DNA from: Candidatus Thorarchaeota archaeon
Lineage (GTDB): Archaea > Asgardarchaeota > Thorarchaeia > Thorarchaeales > Thorarchaeaceae
DNA: 6,480 nt
Direction of reading: 5' to 3'
Assembly (NCBI GenBank): GCA_018238825.1
Contig: JABCSP010000127.1
Span: 1-6,480 of the forward strand
Numbering within the stretch: the stretch's first letter is position 1; each line of letters opens with the position of its first letter. The notes below the pieces were generated by a model. It had not been told where the DNA came from. It saw only the letters and a program-made list of their open reading frames with translations, and did not search any database. The position numbers and the translations under genes were made by a program. Below are positions 5,768-6,480 of this stretch, one piece after another.

Positions 5768-6480
5768 ATGGCGGTGGGACTTCCCACTCATCCTCTTTTG
5801 GTTGTACTCGTTTTGGACGAGATCTTCTATCTGAGCTAAACTTCTGCCAGCCTGCATAACCAAGTCCAATTGCTACTACACCAAGAAGTGAGTAGATTAC
5901 CGTTTGGATGAATACATCATCAGCAACATCTCCAGGGATTAAAATGGTCTTCTGGAAGATACGCATGTCACCACTAGCATCACTTGCAACAACACGGAAT
6001 GAATAGAATCCACCACTTGTGTATTCGAAACAAGTTTCAAATTTGTAACCCAAACTCTCATTGACCACTCCGGTAATATTATTTCCAAGAGGTCCAATGA
6101 TACTCATCGAAACAACAGCTAAGTCATCATCGAAGATATACGCTGTCACATTTGCGAGTTCTCCAAATTCGCCCGTTGTTAATACAACATCATAGATTCG
6201 CGGTGCCTCGGGAATTATCGCACTTGCAATATTCCTCAGGAGTCTAAGATTATCTGCACCTGCACGAATTGCGTCATAGAGGACATTGTCATAGAGTGTT
6301 GAACCATCCGAGATTACGAATACATTTCCACTGCCATATTCAGCTGTAGCCACAATGGCGTGGGTTTTTGCAGCATCCTCCCAGAAAAGGCCTCTGGCAT
6401 TTGAAACAGAGGAATTTATACTCAGTGTACTCCCTAGGATAATGTATAGACTTGTTACTCCTTCCATTAATGTATCATTT
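5757..6480 (-). CDS. Membrane-anchored surface protein with GATase/DUF4350-like and Ig-like domains, C-terminal part (N-terminus beyond right edge)
   Basis: The minus-strand frame ends at TAG 5759-5757 and stays open to the right edge. The in-frame ATG at 6467 is probably internal: codons before it are open, no Shine-Dalgarno precedes it, and the protein would begin in mid-domain without a signal peptide. Counting from that Met, residues 1-83 look like the end of a GATase1-like/DUF4350-type fold (EYGSGNVFVISDGSTLYDN, then NLRLLRNIASAI), a domain often found in archaeal extracytoplasmic proteins. Residues about 88-177 are an Ig-like beta sandwich (NVTAYIFDDDLAVVSM; GGFYSFRVVASD). A TM helix follows at about 186-206, then the cytosolic tail RRSRPKRVQPKEDEWEV ending in PPPSIE. 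The architecture predicts an outside domain pair anchored in the membrane, perhaps a ligand-binding or ABC-transporter-associated component; function is not known. Its end overlaps the convergent oxidoreductase gene by 11 bp. Confidence 0.78.
   Translation of the reverse strand, partial: NDTLMEGVTSLYIILGSTLSINSSVSNARGLFWEDAAKTHAIVATAEYGSGNVFVISDGSTLYDNVLYDAIRAGADNLRLLRNIASAIIPEAPRIYDVVLTTGEFGELANVTAYIFDDDLAVVSMSIIGPLGNNITGVVNESLGYKFETCFEYTSGGFYSFRVVASDASGDMRIFQKTILIPGDVADDVFIQTVIYSLLGVVAIGLGYAGWQKFSSDRRSRPKRVQPKEDEWEVPPPSIE
5774..5799 (+). terminator. Possible terminator of the protease-oxidoreductase operon, inside the convergent gene
   Basis: GTGGG (5774-5778) and CCCAC (5783-5787) form a perfect 5-bp GC-rich stem with loop ACTT, starting 7 nt after the oxidoreductase stop. 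A pyrimidine-rich run ending in TTTT (5796-5799) follows. The layout suits termination on the plus strand. The bases also encode part of the EWEVPPPSIE tail of the opposite gene, so the repeat could be a coding coincidence. Archaeal termination depends mainly on U-runs, and this one is short. Confidence 0.35.

Noticed and set aside
6467..6480. ATG 6467 as the real start of the right-hand gene
   Set aside because: The frame is open to the edge, there is no ribosome site, and a protein with an outside Ig-like domain and TM helix would then lack a signal peptide and start inside a domain.
1..6480. Mobile elements, CRISPR arrays, tRNA or rRNA genes
   Set aside because: I found no transposase-like frame, terminal inverted repeats, regularly spaced repeats or cloverleaf-like sequence on either strand.

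Overview
The window looks archaeal: about 40% G+C by eye, tightly packed genes, a Shine-Dalgarno that matches the archaeal anti-SD, TATA-like boxes, and two surface proteins built as extracellular beta-sandwich domains, one C-terminal transmembrane helix and a short basic tail. The large multidomain pyrolysin-like subtilase and the eukaryote-like tail of the last protein are reminiscent of Asgard archaea (Thorarchaeota-like). That placement is an inference from protein style; there is no rRNA or marker gene here.

Layout. (1) Positions 1-1118, minus strand: the N-terminal 372 codons of a TPR-repeat protein that runs off the left edge. It has no ATG near its start and probably begins at a GTG. 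(2) Positions 1119-1319: a divergent intergenic region with candidate promoters for both flanking genes, four copies of a GACTC motif, a 13-bp palindrome and a possible leader hairpin. (3) Positions 1320-4490, plus strand: a complete 1056-residue secreted, membrane-anchored subtilisin-family (S8) protease with an intact Asp/His/Asn/Ser set and two large inserts in the catalytic domain. (4) Positions 4487-5767, plus strand: a complete 426-residue FAD/NAD(P)H oxidoreductase that overlaps the protease by the four bases ATGA and has a strong Shine-Dalgarno inside the protease 3' end. (5) Positions 5757-6480, minus strand: the C-terminal part of a membrane-anchored surface protein (GATase/DUF4350-like end, Ig-like domain, TM helix, Pro-rich tail). 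It converges on the oxidoreductase with an 11-bp overlap of the coding ends and runs off the right edge.

How the genes may work together. The protease and the oxidoreductase are almost certainly one transcript and translationally coupled. This is notable because one product acts outside the cell and the other is a soluble cytosolic flavoprotein. The oxidoreductase lacks the redox cysteine of the CoA-disulfide reductase/NADH oxidase group it otherwise resembles at its C-terminus, so its substrate cannot be named. The two minus-strand genes are on opposite sides of this operon and need not be functionally linked to it. I see no mobile element, CRISPR array, tRNA or rRNA, and no clearly new system. 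The most unusual items are the protease-flavoprotein coupling, the cysteine-less reductase and the repeated motif in the divergent promoter.
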